Of a stretch of 64,000 bases of DNA, positions 32,122 to 44,200 are shown one piece after another (the stretch's first letter is position 1; each line of letters begins with the position of its first letter). The DNA is from Lantana camara (taxonomy: Eukaryota; Streptophyta; Magnoliopsida; Lamiales; Verbenaceae). The stretch is taken from assembly GCA_037501455.1 (NCBI GenBank), contig CM074861.1:95891001-95955000 (forward strand), written 5' to 3'. The notes under the pieces were generated by a model, which worked only from the letters and a program-made list of their open reading frames with translations, did no database searches and was not told the DNA's origin. A program made the position numbers and the translations under genes.

Positions 32122-33696
32122 TGTTGGAAAAATATCAGAGTCTGTGCAGCGGAAGTTTAAATTTTTTTCCAGAAGTAGATCTAAAAGACTTGCAATGTTC
32201 GTATCATATCGTTGGGTGTTTTAAGAAACTCACTTTGATTGAAGCTTCCTTGTGATGACGATACCGCCTATCGAACACCCTCCAAGCAGAATATCCCTCG
32301 AATGTCCTTCGATTAGATCCCAAAGTAGGGAATCCTCCAAAGCTTATCCACACCGGTCCTAGAACACGATCAAGCAAGTGAGAATGCTAGTTCTGTGGCT
32401 TGTATTTGACTAGGATATTTTACTTTGAAAACTTTTCTTTTATTTTTCTCAAAAACTTAACGCTTCAAGAACGTTGGTCTCAAGAATAAGAGAACCACCC
32501 CCTCTAGTATTTATACTAGTGGGGTTCGAACCCTAGGAGACTTCTCCAAGTCTTGTGGAGTTTGATTTCATGCTCACTAATTGACTAATTTAATTATTAA
32601 TTTAATTGGAATAATAAGTTCTTAACTTATTCTCCAAGTCCAGCAAGAGATGCCTTCACTCTCCTACAATAGGAAGTTTAACTTTTAAACCTTTACTAAT
32701 TAAAATCAAAAGTCAAAATTCAATAAATAATTTAATTCCCAACTAATTATTTATTGGGTTAAGTAATATGAGAATATCTTAAGAATTAATTCATGATTAA
32801 TTAGAAGACCAAAATTAATTAATTACAATTTAAATAATTAATTCTAGAAAAGAATTCGTGTGTGGAACAAACCACACGCACGTGGCCATGAGTGAAGCCA
32901 TGTGTGCGTGACACGTGGCAGCCATGTGTGCTCGACACGTGGCAGCAGTCACGTTTCATGTCCCGTTTTCATCAACTATTTTGATCCTTCATTAATCATA
33001 TTACATCCTACCATAACCCTCGTATTCTGGCATTTGTGTATGACCCTTAGGTTCATTATTCGATTAGCAGTGACAATAATTAATTAATTCCCATAATTAA
33101 ATAATCACTTCACAGATCACACTACCGTAATCTAGCAAAGGGTGTGTGACCCCTAGTCGAATAACGAAATGAATCAAAGAACCTTTCAGTCAATCACAAT
33201 TAGTGAAATGCGATCCTCCTACAACTCCATCTCTCAATCAAGAACTAAGGCATGGGAATATCCTCAGAGCCTTAATATTCTCGATCTTTAAAGTTAAGTT
33301 CACTTCATATCCATTCAGATCTCAATCCAAGAAAACCCTATTTTCTTGATATCTTGATCTTTTATCCACCTTGGCTAAGGTTTTAATATTTAATGGATTA
33401 CGAACAACTCAATCAGTAAGAGATCCTTCTGGTTCTGAACAAGTGTGTGTACGTAGGTCCTTTATTGATTCTACTAATTCTACATATGCCACTTGTGTAA
33501 TCCCAACATAGGTCGTGGTTCAGGTGTCCATATGGCGACACCCTTTTGATCCTATATCATAGATTACAGAGTTAGCTCATAAGAGATAATACGGAATCTC
33601 AAGTCTAAGGATTATTAATCACGTCATTGACCTTTGAGATATTTCCTAATCTGAAAGTTTCTAGGAGACTTCCTTTCCTATTTAGGAATGTTCTCA
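32122..33696 (-). repeat. 5' LTR of element D, truncated
   Basis: 1575 bp remain. The match to family-2 LTRs ends at AATGTTCTCA (33696), and the next base belongs to the leader of element E. About 400 bp of the LTR outer end are missing. Confidence 0.85.
32508..32515 (-). promoter_or_regulatory. TATA box of the D 5' LTR
   Basis: TATAAATA on the minus strand inside the palindrome AGTATTTATACT. A matching box is at 35962-35969 in element E; in element F the block is deleted. Confidence 0.5.
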
Positions 33697-35566
33697 AGTC
33701 TGGAACGACCCATGACTCGTGAGACATCGCCCATTCTAAAATGGTTAAGAAATATTAATTAGTTAAATTAATTAATCAGGAAACTAGGAGTTAATAAGAT
33801 CCACTAATTACCCCACGACTCGTGAGACAGCAACTAGGTTCACTTATTAAGGCCTAAATCCTATTGATGGAATGCTAGGAATTTTATTACCGTGATAAAA
33901 TATATATTTATTCGAATTTAGCTTAATATTTAAAAGGGATTTTCGAATGACCTCACCAACATATAATGTTATCCAAATTTTAATTGTCTTGTTTAATGTA
34001 ATTTCACGTAAAGTGCATCACAGAAGCAATTAGCAGATAACATATCCTAGTATGATACTAATTAGGTGATGATCATGGGTATCCTATCTTATATGTGATT
34101 TCGGAAGCCACTCCAAAATCACTAGTTCTAACATTCATGCCACATAAGACAGTTCATATCACATAGGGGTACAAAACTTAATGGAAAAACAGCCCTATCT
34201 ATTACATTGATAGAAACCCTCCTAAACAATTTGAGGGGCTTTCTTATGGCCACTGTTCTTCAAGTGCTCCTTGTGGGTCCTTCGTGTTCCATGGGTGTTT
34301 ATCTCCAAAATGAAAATAAAACCTCACTTTCTAAGTTCTACTCTCTTTACATAAAGTAATATGGCTCAATCTCCATATTGGCCATAGACAAGTACACGGG
34401 GCATACCCTGGCCCAAAAACAATAATAAGGAAAGCCACATAATAAACACATAATAGTACGCACATAAGTAGGGCTCCAACCCCAATTGAAAGCGCACATC
34501 TATGGGGCTCCGACCCCAATTGAAATCATCCATGTGCAGAATTTAAAACATACATAAGACTAACCCATGATCACCTAAACTAGCATGATTCCGCTTAAAT
34601 TTAAATTTACCAACTAAATTTAAAATTCCTTTGACTTCAAGTTACAATTAACTTAAGCAATTTGAATATAGTTCATTATTCACGAATTTATTCAAATCGA
34701 ATTCACCGGATAATGACAAAATAACAATTAATTCAAAATTAAATTTTTATCTAATAAATCATTCAAAGTGATTTTCGTAATTTTCTCGAAAAATAAGAAC
34801 TTGACTTTAGTTCATAAAATCCCAAATTTTATAATTATTTCAAATAAATAATTTTATAAATTTAAAATTAAATTTTAAAATAAAATCAAATTTTCGTAAT
34901 TCGGGATTTTACGAAATTGGAAAAACACGAAACGAAAAGGCGTCCCGGGACATCCCGCGCGAGGCGTGAGCCCACTCCTGCAAGCGCGCGCGAGCAGGCA
35001 GTAGTGCGCACACTGCCCGCGCGGAGCTCTCGGAAGCCTGGCGGGAGACTCCCGCAAGCGTGTGCGGCCAGCCACGCGCAAGCGCTGCGCATGCGCGTGT
35101 GCCTCGCGCAGGCCTGCCCGCCGTGAGCAGGAGTCCCAGGCGGGACGATGGCGGAATGGAGCGCGCAAGCGCCTAGACGTGCCCGGCGTCTGCGCGCACG
35201 CTGATTGGGGTCACCATGCCAGTGCTAGGTGCGCGACGCACGCTGATTGGGGTCACCATGCGAGTGCTAGGTGCGCGAGCCCGCATGCGATTGCATGCGG
35301 GTGAGCCCGTTCCGTGTTCATTTCGTAATTTCGATAAATTCATCAATTCCAATTCCGAATTAAAATAGTTCAATCAAATCTGAATGTAACTAGCTTAAAA
35401 CTAGATTTAAACAGAAAATGATTTTTACAAATTATTCAAGAGAGTTTTGATCCGGTAATTTCGTATTTCAAACTAAAATCATGAATACACAACATTTACT
35501 CAAATTCAAGAATTTTTCAATCAACATTCGTAAAGTTGTAACGATACAATACGAGCGTTGCTAGGT
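33697..35566 (-). other. Leader of element E (partial)
   Basis: Keeps only two of the four palindrome-like motifs (33709, 33812); the other two lie in the deleted part. Hairpin at 34397-34410 with one arm mismatch. GC-rich island about 34930-35310. Confidence 0.7.
35195..35278 (+). repeat. 42-bp tandem duplication in GC island of E
   Basis: Two 42-bp units starting CGCACGCTGATTGGGGTCAC at 35195 and 35237, differing by one base visible by eye (ATGCCAG versus ATGCGAG). Confidence 0.9.
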
Positions 35567-35579
35567 GGCTCTGATACTA
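35567..35579 (-). other. Primer-binding site of E, one mismatch
   Basis: Plus-strand GGCTCTGATACTA, where the other copies have GGCTCTGATACCA; a transition at the outer end of the tRNA match. Confidence 0.85.
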
Positions 35580-35581
35580 CT

Positions 35582-37580
35582 TGTTGGAAAACTAGAGCAG
35601 AAACGCAGTGGAAATTTAAAATTTTTCCAAAAGATTGATCATGGACTTGCAATTCTCATATCATATCTTAGGGTTTTTAGAAACTTACGTAGATTGAAGC
35701 TTTCTAGTGATGTCAGTATCGCCTACTGAACACCCTTCAAGCGGAATGTCCCTCGAACAATTCTTGATAGATCCCAAAGCAGCGATCCTCTAAAGCGTAT
35801 CCACACCACTCCTAGAACACGATCAAGCAAGTGAGAATGCTAGTTCTATAACTTGTGTTAATGGCTAGGGTTTTGCTTTGAAAACTTTTTCTTTTATTTT
35901 TCTCAAAAACTTAACACTTCGTGAGTGTTGGTCTAAAGAATAAGAGAAGCACCACCCCTTGTATTTATACAAGGTGGTTCGAAATTCCCTAGGTTTCCCA
36001 AACCTAGTGGACTTTGTTTTCTTGCTCACTAATTAAATTATTTAATTATTTAATTTAATTGGAGAAAATAAGTTCCCAACTTGTTCTCCAAGTCTTGCAA
36101 GAATATTCTTCTCTCTCCTATAATAGGAAGTTAGACTTATCAACTTTCCTAAAGCTAAAAGTCAAGATTCAATAAATTAATTAATTCTCAATTAATTATT
36201 TATTGGGTTAAGCTTGAGAAATAAAATCTTAATAATTAATTCAAAATTAATTAAAAGACTTAAATTAATTAATTATAATTTAATTAATTAATTCTAGAAA
36301 AGAATTCGCGTGTAATAAAATTACACGCCAGAGATTCGTATGTACCACGTGTGCGTGACACGTGACAGCCACGTGTGCCCGATACGTGGCAGCTACTCAC
36401 GCGGTCCTTGCTCCGTTTTGATCAACAATTTGATCGTTCGTTAATCATATTAACATCCTACCATAACCCTCGTGTCCTGGCATTTGTGTGTGACGCTATA
36501 GGTTCATTATTCGATTAGCAGTGACAGTAATTAATTAATTCACTAATTAATTAATCACTCCACAGATCACACTATCGTAATCTAGCAATGGATGTGTGAC
36601 CCCTAGCCGAATAACGAAATAAATCGAAGAACCTTTCAGTCAATAACATACATTGAAATACGATCCTCCTACAACTCCATCTCTCAATCAAGAACTAAGG
36701 CATGGGAATATTCTCAAAGCCCAAATATTCTTGATCTTTAAAGTTAAGTTCGTTTCATATCTATTTAGACCTCAATCCAAGAAAACCCCATTTTCTTGAT
36801 GTCTTGATCTTTTATCCACCTTGGCCAAGGGCTTAAGTTTAATGGACTACAAATAACTCAATCAGTAAGAGATCATTCTTGTTCTTACAACAAGTGTAGG
36901 TCCTTTGTCGATTCTAGTTATTCTACATATGCCACTTGTGTAATCCCAACATAGGCCGTGGTTCAGGTATCTATATAGCGACACCCTTTTGAGCCTATTT
37001 CAAAGATTACAGAGTTAGCTCATATGAGACATTACAGAATCTCAAGCCTAAGGATTAATGAATCACGTTATTGACCTGTGAGATATTTCCTAATCTAGAA
37101 GTTTATAGGAGACTTCCTTTCTCATTTAGGAACGTTCTCACGCAAGACATCTCAGTGATGAAGTTCTTGTAACAATCACCCTCATGTATTATGAACGCAT
37201 CATCGTATGAACTTATCACTCCATGAAACTGAGTGATCCTTCAAAAGTACATAATCACATAAGCAAGTCTCAGCAGAGTCAAGGTCGACACTCCCACTGT
37301 CTGTCGGACTCTCGACTTGGAGAAGTTTCTAATCCTCGTCTATGGAGTTAAAAACTTGTTTCATGTGTTGTTCCCATAACAACAAAGTTCTTTACGGCCT
37401 CATCGGATTAGGGGAGTCCAATACATGCAAAAACACAGTCAACCCAAACAGACATAAATAAGCACATAAAGAAGTGAATACCTATGAATAAAATCATCTC
37501 GTTTATTATTCAAAGACTGTTTGTGATATTACAAGGAAATAGTAAAGCCAAAAGCTGCTTGAAGGGCACTATTCCTAACA
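35582..37580 (-). repeat. 5' LTR of element E
   Basis: 1999 bp, the most complete family-2 LTR here. Starts TGTTGGAAAACTAG and ends CACTATTCCTAACA. Contains ACGTGGC/ACACGTG-rich sequence near 36345-36400. Confidence 0.9.
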
Positions 37581-38440
37581 CATAAAGTATCAGAAATTGA
37601 ACCCAGGTTTCCAATTCTTTCTTGTACAAGAAGGACTCATTTGGATTTTGAATAAAGCTAAATGATTTGACCGCTTCATCAAATCGAATGTTCCAATTGT
37701 TAGAAGCTTGTTTCAATCCGTAAATTGATCTTTGGGGCTTACAAACCTTTTTTTCTGTCCCACTGAATGTGAAACCCATGGGTTGCTCCATGTAAATGTC
37801 TTTGTCAATGTCTCCATTGAGAAAGATAGTTTTCACATCCATTTTCCATATCTCATAGTCATAATATGCTACAATGGCAAGCAAGATCCGAATAGATTTT
37901 TACATTGCAACCGGTGAGAAGATATCATCAAAGTCTACACCTTGTCTTTGAGTGAAACCCTTAGCAACTAATATTACTTTAAAGGCTACCACACTTCCGT
38001 CTACTCCAAGCTTGCGCTTGTATATCCATTTGCAACCCATGGGCCTGATCCCATCAGTAGGATCAACCAAGGTCCAAACTTGATTAGAGTACATGGAATC
38101 TATTTTGGACTTTGTTGCTTCTTACCACTGTTTAGAGTCCGAATCTAACAGTGCCTCCTCATAAGTTAAAGGATCATTATCCATTTGAGATATTTGGTGG
38201 AGAAAACCATACCATCTCTCTTGTTATCTAGGAATGCCAGAGCGTCTTACAAGAGGAGGATTTTCACGTGTATCACTCTCTGCGATTGGCTCAGGGACAT
38301 CAGTCTCCAAACTTGGCGTGGGACCTTGGTCTCAAACCTCTTCGAGTTCTGCTATCTTGCCTTTCTTTTCTTTAAGGAACGAGTCTCAAGAAAAGTAGTA
38401 TTTCTTAACACAAGGACCTTTTGTTCCAGAGGATCGTAGA
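37581..38440 (-). pseudogene. RT of element F, cut inside YVDD
   Basis: Minus-strand blocks MGCKWIYKRKLGVDGS (37900-38094) and MDVKTIFLNGDIDKDIYMEQ through RSIYGLKQASNNWNIRFDE to QFLILYV at 37581. The next codons come from the LTR of E, so the catalytic YVDD motif is split after Tyr plus one base. 38095-38440 holds the spacer between integrase and RT with several stops. Confidence 0.85.
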
Positions 38441-38489
38441 AATAATATCCTATTGACTCTCTAGGATATCCTACGAAGTTGCACAAGCT

Positions 38490-39600
38490 TTATCTAGCTT
38501 CAAGCTTATCTTCTACTGTCCTCTTCACATAAGCAGGACAACCCCAAATTCTTAAGTAAGAATAATTAGGGATTTTTTCAAACCACATTTCATATGGGAT
38601 TTTGGGTACAGATTTGGAGGGAACAAGATTCAGAATCTTAACTGCTGATTCTAAGGCATAACCCCAAAATGAAGGTGGCAATTCAGTGAAGCTCATCATG
38701 GAGCGAACCATATCAAGTAGGGTTATGTTCCTTCTCTCCAAAACTCTATTTAATTGAGGAGTTCCTGGAGGAGTCCACTAAAAGATAATTCCATTATATC
38801 TAAGATGACAAAGGAATTCATTACTTAGATATTCGCCAACTCGATTAGATCGAAGTGTCTTAATCTTGTGACTGGTTTGGTTCTCAACCTCCTTTTAAAA
38901 TTCTAAGAATTTCTCAAAGGCTTCGGATTTATTCTTCATCAAGTACACATAACCAAAACGACTAAAGTCATCTATGAAGGTTACAGAATACTGAAGATTG
39001 TTTCTCGTACTTACACTAAGTGGTCCACAAACATCAGTATGGATTAAATCCAATACTTTAGTGGCACGTTCCACTTTACCATTAAAGGGAGTTTTGGCCA
39101 TCTTTCCTTTAAGGCACGATTCACAATGAGTTAACTCTTTAAGTTTGTTATCATAGAATGATCCTAAATTAGTTAACTTAGCAATCCTATCTTTGGAAAT
39201 ATGCCCTAAACGTGCGTGCCATAAAGAAGCTAAGATCTTGTCATCTCTCTTGCGTTTCTTTAATTGTTGTATATTCAAAATTTAGTGTCTTTAGTTGTAT
39301 AAAGACCATTAGATAATGTACCAAGCGAAACAGAAGTCTTATTTTTCTTAAGATAAAAGTTTTCATTTCTGGAAAAAGTCTCAAAACCTTCACATCAAGT
39401 ATTGGAATGAAAATAATATTACAAATAATAGAAGGTACATAAAGGACTTTGTTCAAAACTAAAGTAAAGAAACCTAAAGCTAATCTACACGGCCCAATGG
39501 CTTGAGCTTGAACGCTTGATCCATTCGCAACCTTCAAGATGCATTCTCCTTCTTCAAGCTGTCAAACCTCATTTAGCATCTATACATCATTACAGATATG
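38490..39600 (-). pseudogene. Integrase and protease region of element F
   Basis: 38490-38741 shows MERRNITLLDMVRSMM, containing the integrase Glu, and GCPAYVKRTVEDK. 38895-39278 shows ASLWHARLGHISKDR, CESCLKGKM and LIHTDVCGPLSV. 39241-39537 is the linker. Near 39612 the protease reads LDTSC, the DTG glycine replaced by Ser. Frames differ between blocks. Confidence 0.8.
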
Positions 39601-40488
39601 AGCTCTACAGCTGGTATCAAGTACCAAAGAATTAGAATCAATAGATAGATTTACTTCAACAATAAGCGCAACTTTCTTTAAAGTATCCTTGTACTCTTGG
39701 CAGTTCCTCTTCCAATGCACTTTCTTGCTATAATCGTCACAAACATCCTCTCTCTAATCTTTTTTCTTCTTGGCCTTTCTCTTTTTAACCCCTTCGTTAG
39801 GTTTAAGAGATCCCTTCTTCTTGAGAACTTTCTTCCCTTTGCCTTTAGAAGACCTAGAAGAGGAAGTGACCATCATTACTTTGTTATCCTTCTTAATCGC
39901 GTCTTCAGCAGTCACAAGTTGACTAATCAGCTCAGCGACAGTAGCATGAGGATGATTCATGTTGAAGTTAAGTATGAAAGGATTGGATGATGGTAGAAGC
40001 GATGCAAGCAACAAGTCCACAACGAGTTCTTCACTCAGTGGCATCACCATGGAGGTTAGTTTCTCTTTCAAATTAAGAAACTTGAGACCATGTTCATGGA
40101 TACTTGTACCTTCTTTCATTCTGAGATGAAAGATCTCCTTAGAGGTGTTGTACCTTAAAACACGCTCTTTGGAACGGTACAATTGCTCGAGATGGTCATA
40201 AATCTCCCAAGCGTTTTCCATTGACTCATGTTTCCTTTGCATATCCGGATACATGTTGGCTAACATGAGACAACGGGCTTGAAGATTGTCTGCAGACCAT
40301 TTCGCAATCGCCTCTCTTTCGGCCCGAGTCGGAGCCTCGCCTTCAGCGACAGGCTCTCCCTCGAAGAGAACATATCTTCTCTTTTCAGAATCTAAAACGA
40401 TCTTTAGATTCTGAAGCCAATCAGAGTAATTGGGCCCCATCAACTTGTTTGATTCAAGGATGGATACTAGAGGATTTTTAGTTGCCAT
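39601..40488 (-). pseudogene. Gag of element F with nonsense codon
   Basis: Open from ATG 40488 (MATKNPLVSILESNKLMG) for 244 codons to a TAG at 39754-39756, where D has CAG, a C-to-T change. Beyond it the zinc knuckle reads CDDYSKKVHWKRNC, the second Cys replaced by Tyr. This is the best preserved family-2 Gag core. Confidence 0.85.
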
Positions 40489-41225
40489 TTCAACTGTAGA
40501 GAGTCACAGAACTACAATCTAAATGAAAAACAGATAAATCATGAGCATGCTGAATAATAACGATTATACATATTATCAAGGTCCTTAAAAATATGTTCTC
40601 CCACTGCTTTTAGAAGGTCTATAAATCCCTAATGACCTTAAACGAAACTTATTTTCTCAATGGGTACTAGGATCCCAAACATTCTTAGTTTTGGACCCAC
40701 GACTCATGAGACATCCAATGGTCTAAGAATCTTTAGGTAGGTGCGAATTGCCGATTCCATCCCCATGGAATTCCTAGTAATATTTTTGCATCACTAATCT
40801 TTCAATCATAGACCCATGACTCGTGAGACATACATATCTACTTTAGTATTGAGCGGGACCCATCAATCATAGGATCTCAACCAAACTTAGTCCGGAACAA
40901 CCCACAACTCGTGAGACACCGCCCATTCTGAAATGGTCAAGAAATATTAATTACTTAAAATGATTAATCAGGAAACAATAATTAATAAGCTACACTAACT
41001 ACCCCACGACTCATGAGAGAGCAATTAGTTTCACTTATTAAGTCCTAAATCCTATTGATGGAATGCTAGGAATTTTATTACGGTGATAAAATACCTATTT
41101 ATTTGAATTGCTCAATATTTAAATGGGATATTCGAATTTCCGGAGGGTTGTCCGGAATGACGTCACCAACATATAGTGTTATCCAAATTTTAATTGTCTT
41201 AATTAATGCAATTTCACATAAAATG
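40489..41225 (-). other. Leader of element F, gag-proximal part
   Basis: Holds all four palindrome-like motifs at 40696, 40813, 40911 and 41003. Broken at 41225 by H; the leader resumes at 47090. Confidence 0.75.
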
Positions 41226-44200
41226 TGTAACATCCCGTTCGTTCGATGTATAAGGTAAGCCACATTTCAACCTTTTTATATGTTTAATTATGTGATTTTA
41301 TGTTTTGCGTGGCCCTATTTTGAACTCTTTAAGAGTTTAGGGGCTTGTTTGTAATTTTTTCTTTTTAGTGGGTTTTCGGTCATTTCTCATTCAATCGAAT
41401 TTTTGACCTTTTCGACCCCTTCAACGCGTTTGGGATAGCGAAACGAGTCCGTAGACTCTAAGTTTGCCCAATCCTGACGTCCTTAACCCCTTCTTCCGAC
41501 CGTTTTCGCGTAGGAGGACCTGAGATATAATAGCCGGATCCTCGTAATTCATGCAAGAACTCCAGACCTCAGCTCTCTCTCTCCTTCTCCAGTGATTCAG
41601 TTACTGTACACATACACTCACAGTGTAAACACACGCACAACTCCAAAATCAATTGATACTCGATGGATTTTGGCGAATGAGTAGTCCATTTCGAAGAGCT
41701 CAACGACGCGGTCACAACCATACCAATTTTGTGTCCTGAAAACCAACGGCGGAGGCCCGACAGTGGCGGTTTCCGCCACCACTCATCGACGATGATTTCG
41801 GCAAGTTTCGCATGTGAATCTTGACCATACCCCACCGTATTTGACCCCCCTGAGCACGTTTCCAGCCTTAGTTTAGCGAGAAAGCGGCCAGAAATGGTAG
41901 TTCCGACAAGGTGCAGCGGCCAGAAATGACCTTCATTTCAGCCGCGATTTGAGGAGGTTTTCGGTGGCTCTCTTTAGACACGCATCCCAGGGTATGAAAG
42001 AGGACATCCCGACACAGCTCTGGACGTTGGCGGCGTGGCCATTGCGGCAGCGGGGCCAGCGCACGCGCCGACGGAAGTTGGCGACGGTGGCGCAAGCTAC
42101 TGTAGCGCCTCCAAACACCGCCTCCGGCGATTTTTTCCGAAGAACAAGGATGGTTCACCATGTTTTTCGACCTCCTAAAGATAATTCCGGCCTCAGTTTG
42201 GCTCAATTCGCGGCGTAGGTGGCGGTATGGCGGTGGCGCAGCGGCGGTTCGTGGTGGAGGGTAGCTCCAGGGATTTTTCCCTGTAAATAGCTTATGGCTT
42301 TCGAAGAGCTCATCATGGGTAAGACAATGCCTTTTACGGATCTCATTTTCGTTCACCAGTTTAGAAGTAATTGGATTTTGAAGATTTGAGGGTTTTCGTA
42401 TTTTAGATCTGAAATTGGAGGAGATTGGCTTGGATTTTCCATAAATTGATAGAGGATTTGGAACTAGCATGAGGAGTTCTTGCTAGGGTGATTTTTAGGG
42501 AATTTCTCGGCACGTTCCGGCGGCTGGCCATTGTTCCGGTGGCTGGCAGCGCTCCGGCGGTCTTCGGACAGTTTGTCCGCCTCGTTTTGGTGAGTCCAAC
42601 GCCACTTTCCGTTAGTCAATCGGATGCCCGGTTGATTTGTTGTGATTTATTTTGTGTAATTTGATTATTTGAATTAATTGTTTTAATTGCAATAAATTAT
42701 TAATTGCTTGATTTGTCGATCAATATGAACTCCAATGTATACGAAATCATGTATTAAATGAATTATGAAGTATCTTGATGCTTTGATTTGCAATTTGAAT
42801 CCCGTTTTGTCTAATTGAGCTAATTGTCTAACTTGAAGGGGTGTATGTGTAATTTTGGAAACGATGTGAATTTGTTTGATTTAATTAGGTAAACCTTGTC
42901 AATTGAATTCGTTCTGTAATATACGAATTGGGTATGCCATGTATGAATTATATGAACTTAGTATGGTTGAAATTCGATAGGTAACCTCGTGAGATTTTTA
43001 TATAATTCGAAGCATGCTATTATGTGATTTGGTTGTTCTTGTACTACGTACTTCTATATGAAATGTGATATGTTTTGATTTGCAGTGTGAGTCTCGGCAT
43101 GTTAAATTTGTTAATTGTTTAACCTGGAGGGGAGGTTGTGTAATTTTCTAAAATGTGTAAATTGCATGATATGAATTGATTAACCTTGTTAATTGAATTT
43201 GTTATATAATAAATGAATTGTTTATGTGACAAATGAAATGATATGATTTGCCTTGCCTTTTTGTTCTCTTATTTGCATTAATTGTGCACATGAACATGCC
43301 TTAATGTTTTGTTTTGCTAGGAATTAATATGAATTTGAATCCTACTTATGTGATTGCATCCCTTAAGTGTTCGAGCATGTGTCGTGCATCTCTGTGTGGT
43401 TGTTTGAGTCTGAGTCTGAGCCCTGTATTGTATTTTGTGTGTCCAGTTGGTTCAGGTGCACCCGGGGTGGTGACTTGTGGTCGTGCAGGTTACCGGGAGG
43501 ACCATTTACGATATCTTCGACTTTGTTTGGCGCCAGGTGAGGTTTAGGTTTGTTTTCTTTTAGTTAATGTGACCTATGACCCTATGTGCTCGTTTTCAAG
43601 CCTGCATGCAAATATACTATTATATATATACTAAATATGTGTCATATAATACGTTATGAATCTTGTTATTCGATTTCATATGAATTCTTCTGAAAATATA
43701 CGTATGGACATATACAAGCTTAATACGGTTTTGCAATAGGCTATGCTCCAAACCGTGTAGTGTCAAGCGAACTATGGATCTTCCTCAGCATATTGTGAAT
43801 TTGGAAGACACGGAAAGGTACGTGTATAGCATATACCGAGTTGCACGGTAAGGTATGTTTCTTATGGTATGTTTCCTAAGTATGAATCATATGTTTCTAG
43901 GTTTCGCGAGTTAGGTATGTTTCCTATGAGTCTCATGAGTCCTTATGAATCTTATGAATCCCTGGGCCCTGGAGGCATGGGTAAGGACGCCCGAGGCGGT
44001 GTTGGGCCGCCGGGTTAAGCCTGTGCACGTGCTCCCTAAGGTACATTGCGGGATCACTACCCCACGTATCGGTATTGAGTTGCACGATGTGGACCCGTAA
44101 CCCTCGTGCAGACTTCCGGAGAAGGTAGATGGAATACGGGAATATGAGTATTATGAATTTTATGTATTTATGTTTCTTTACTATTCTTATGAATTCTTTT

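Larger units (their letters stand above)
24333..33696 (-). mobile_element. Copia element D (family 2)
   Basis: On the minus strand: truncated 5' LTR (32122-33696), PBS, leader, degenerate gag-pol, PPT and 3' LTR (24333-26082). Protein similarity to family 1 is clear, yet the LTRs are distinct, so it is a separate family. The right end is lost at a deletion junction with element E, so no target duplication can be tested (left flank TCCAT). Confidence 0.9.
33697..37580 (-). mobile_element. Copia element E (family 2), leader and 5' LTR only
   Basis: On the minus strand: 5' LTR 35582-37580, PBS, and leader down to 33697, where it is fused to the truncated LTR of D. Gag, pol and 3' LTR are deleted. 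Its outer LTR edge abuts the RT gene of F, so E had inserted into F. Confidence 0.85.

Noticed and set aside
41868..42470. 200-aa minus-strand frame in H
   Set aside because: Antisense to the apparent plus orientation of the LTR, no recognisable domain or promoter, and Arg/Pro/Ser-rich as expected from composition.
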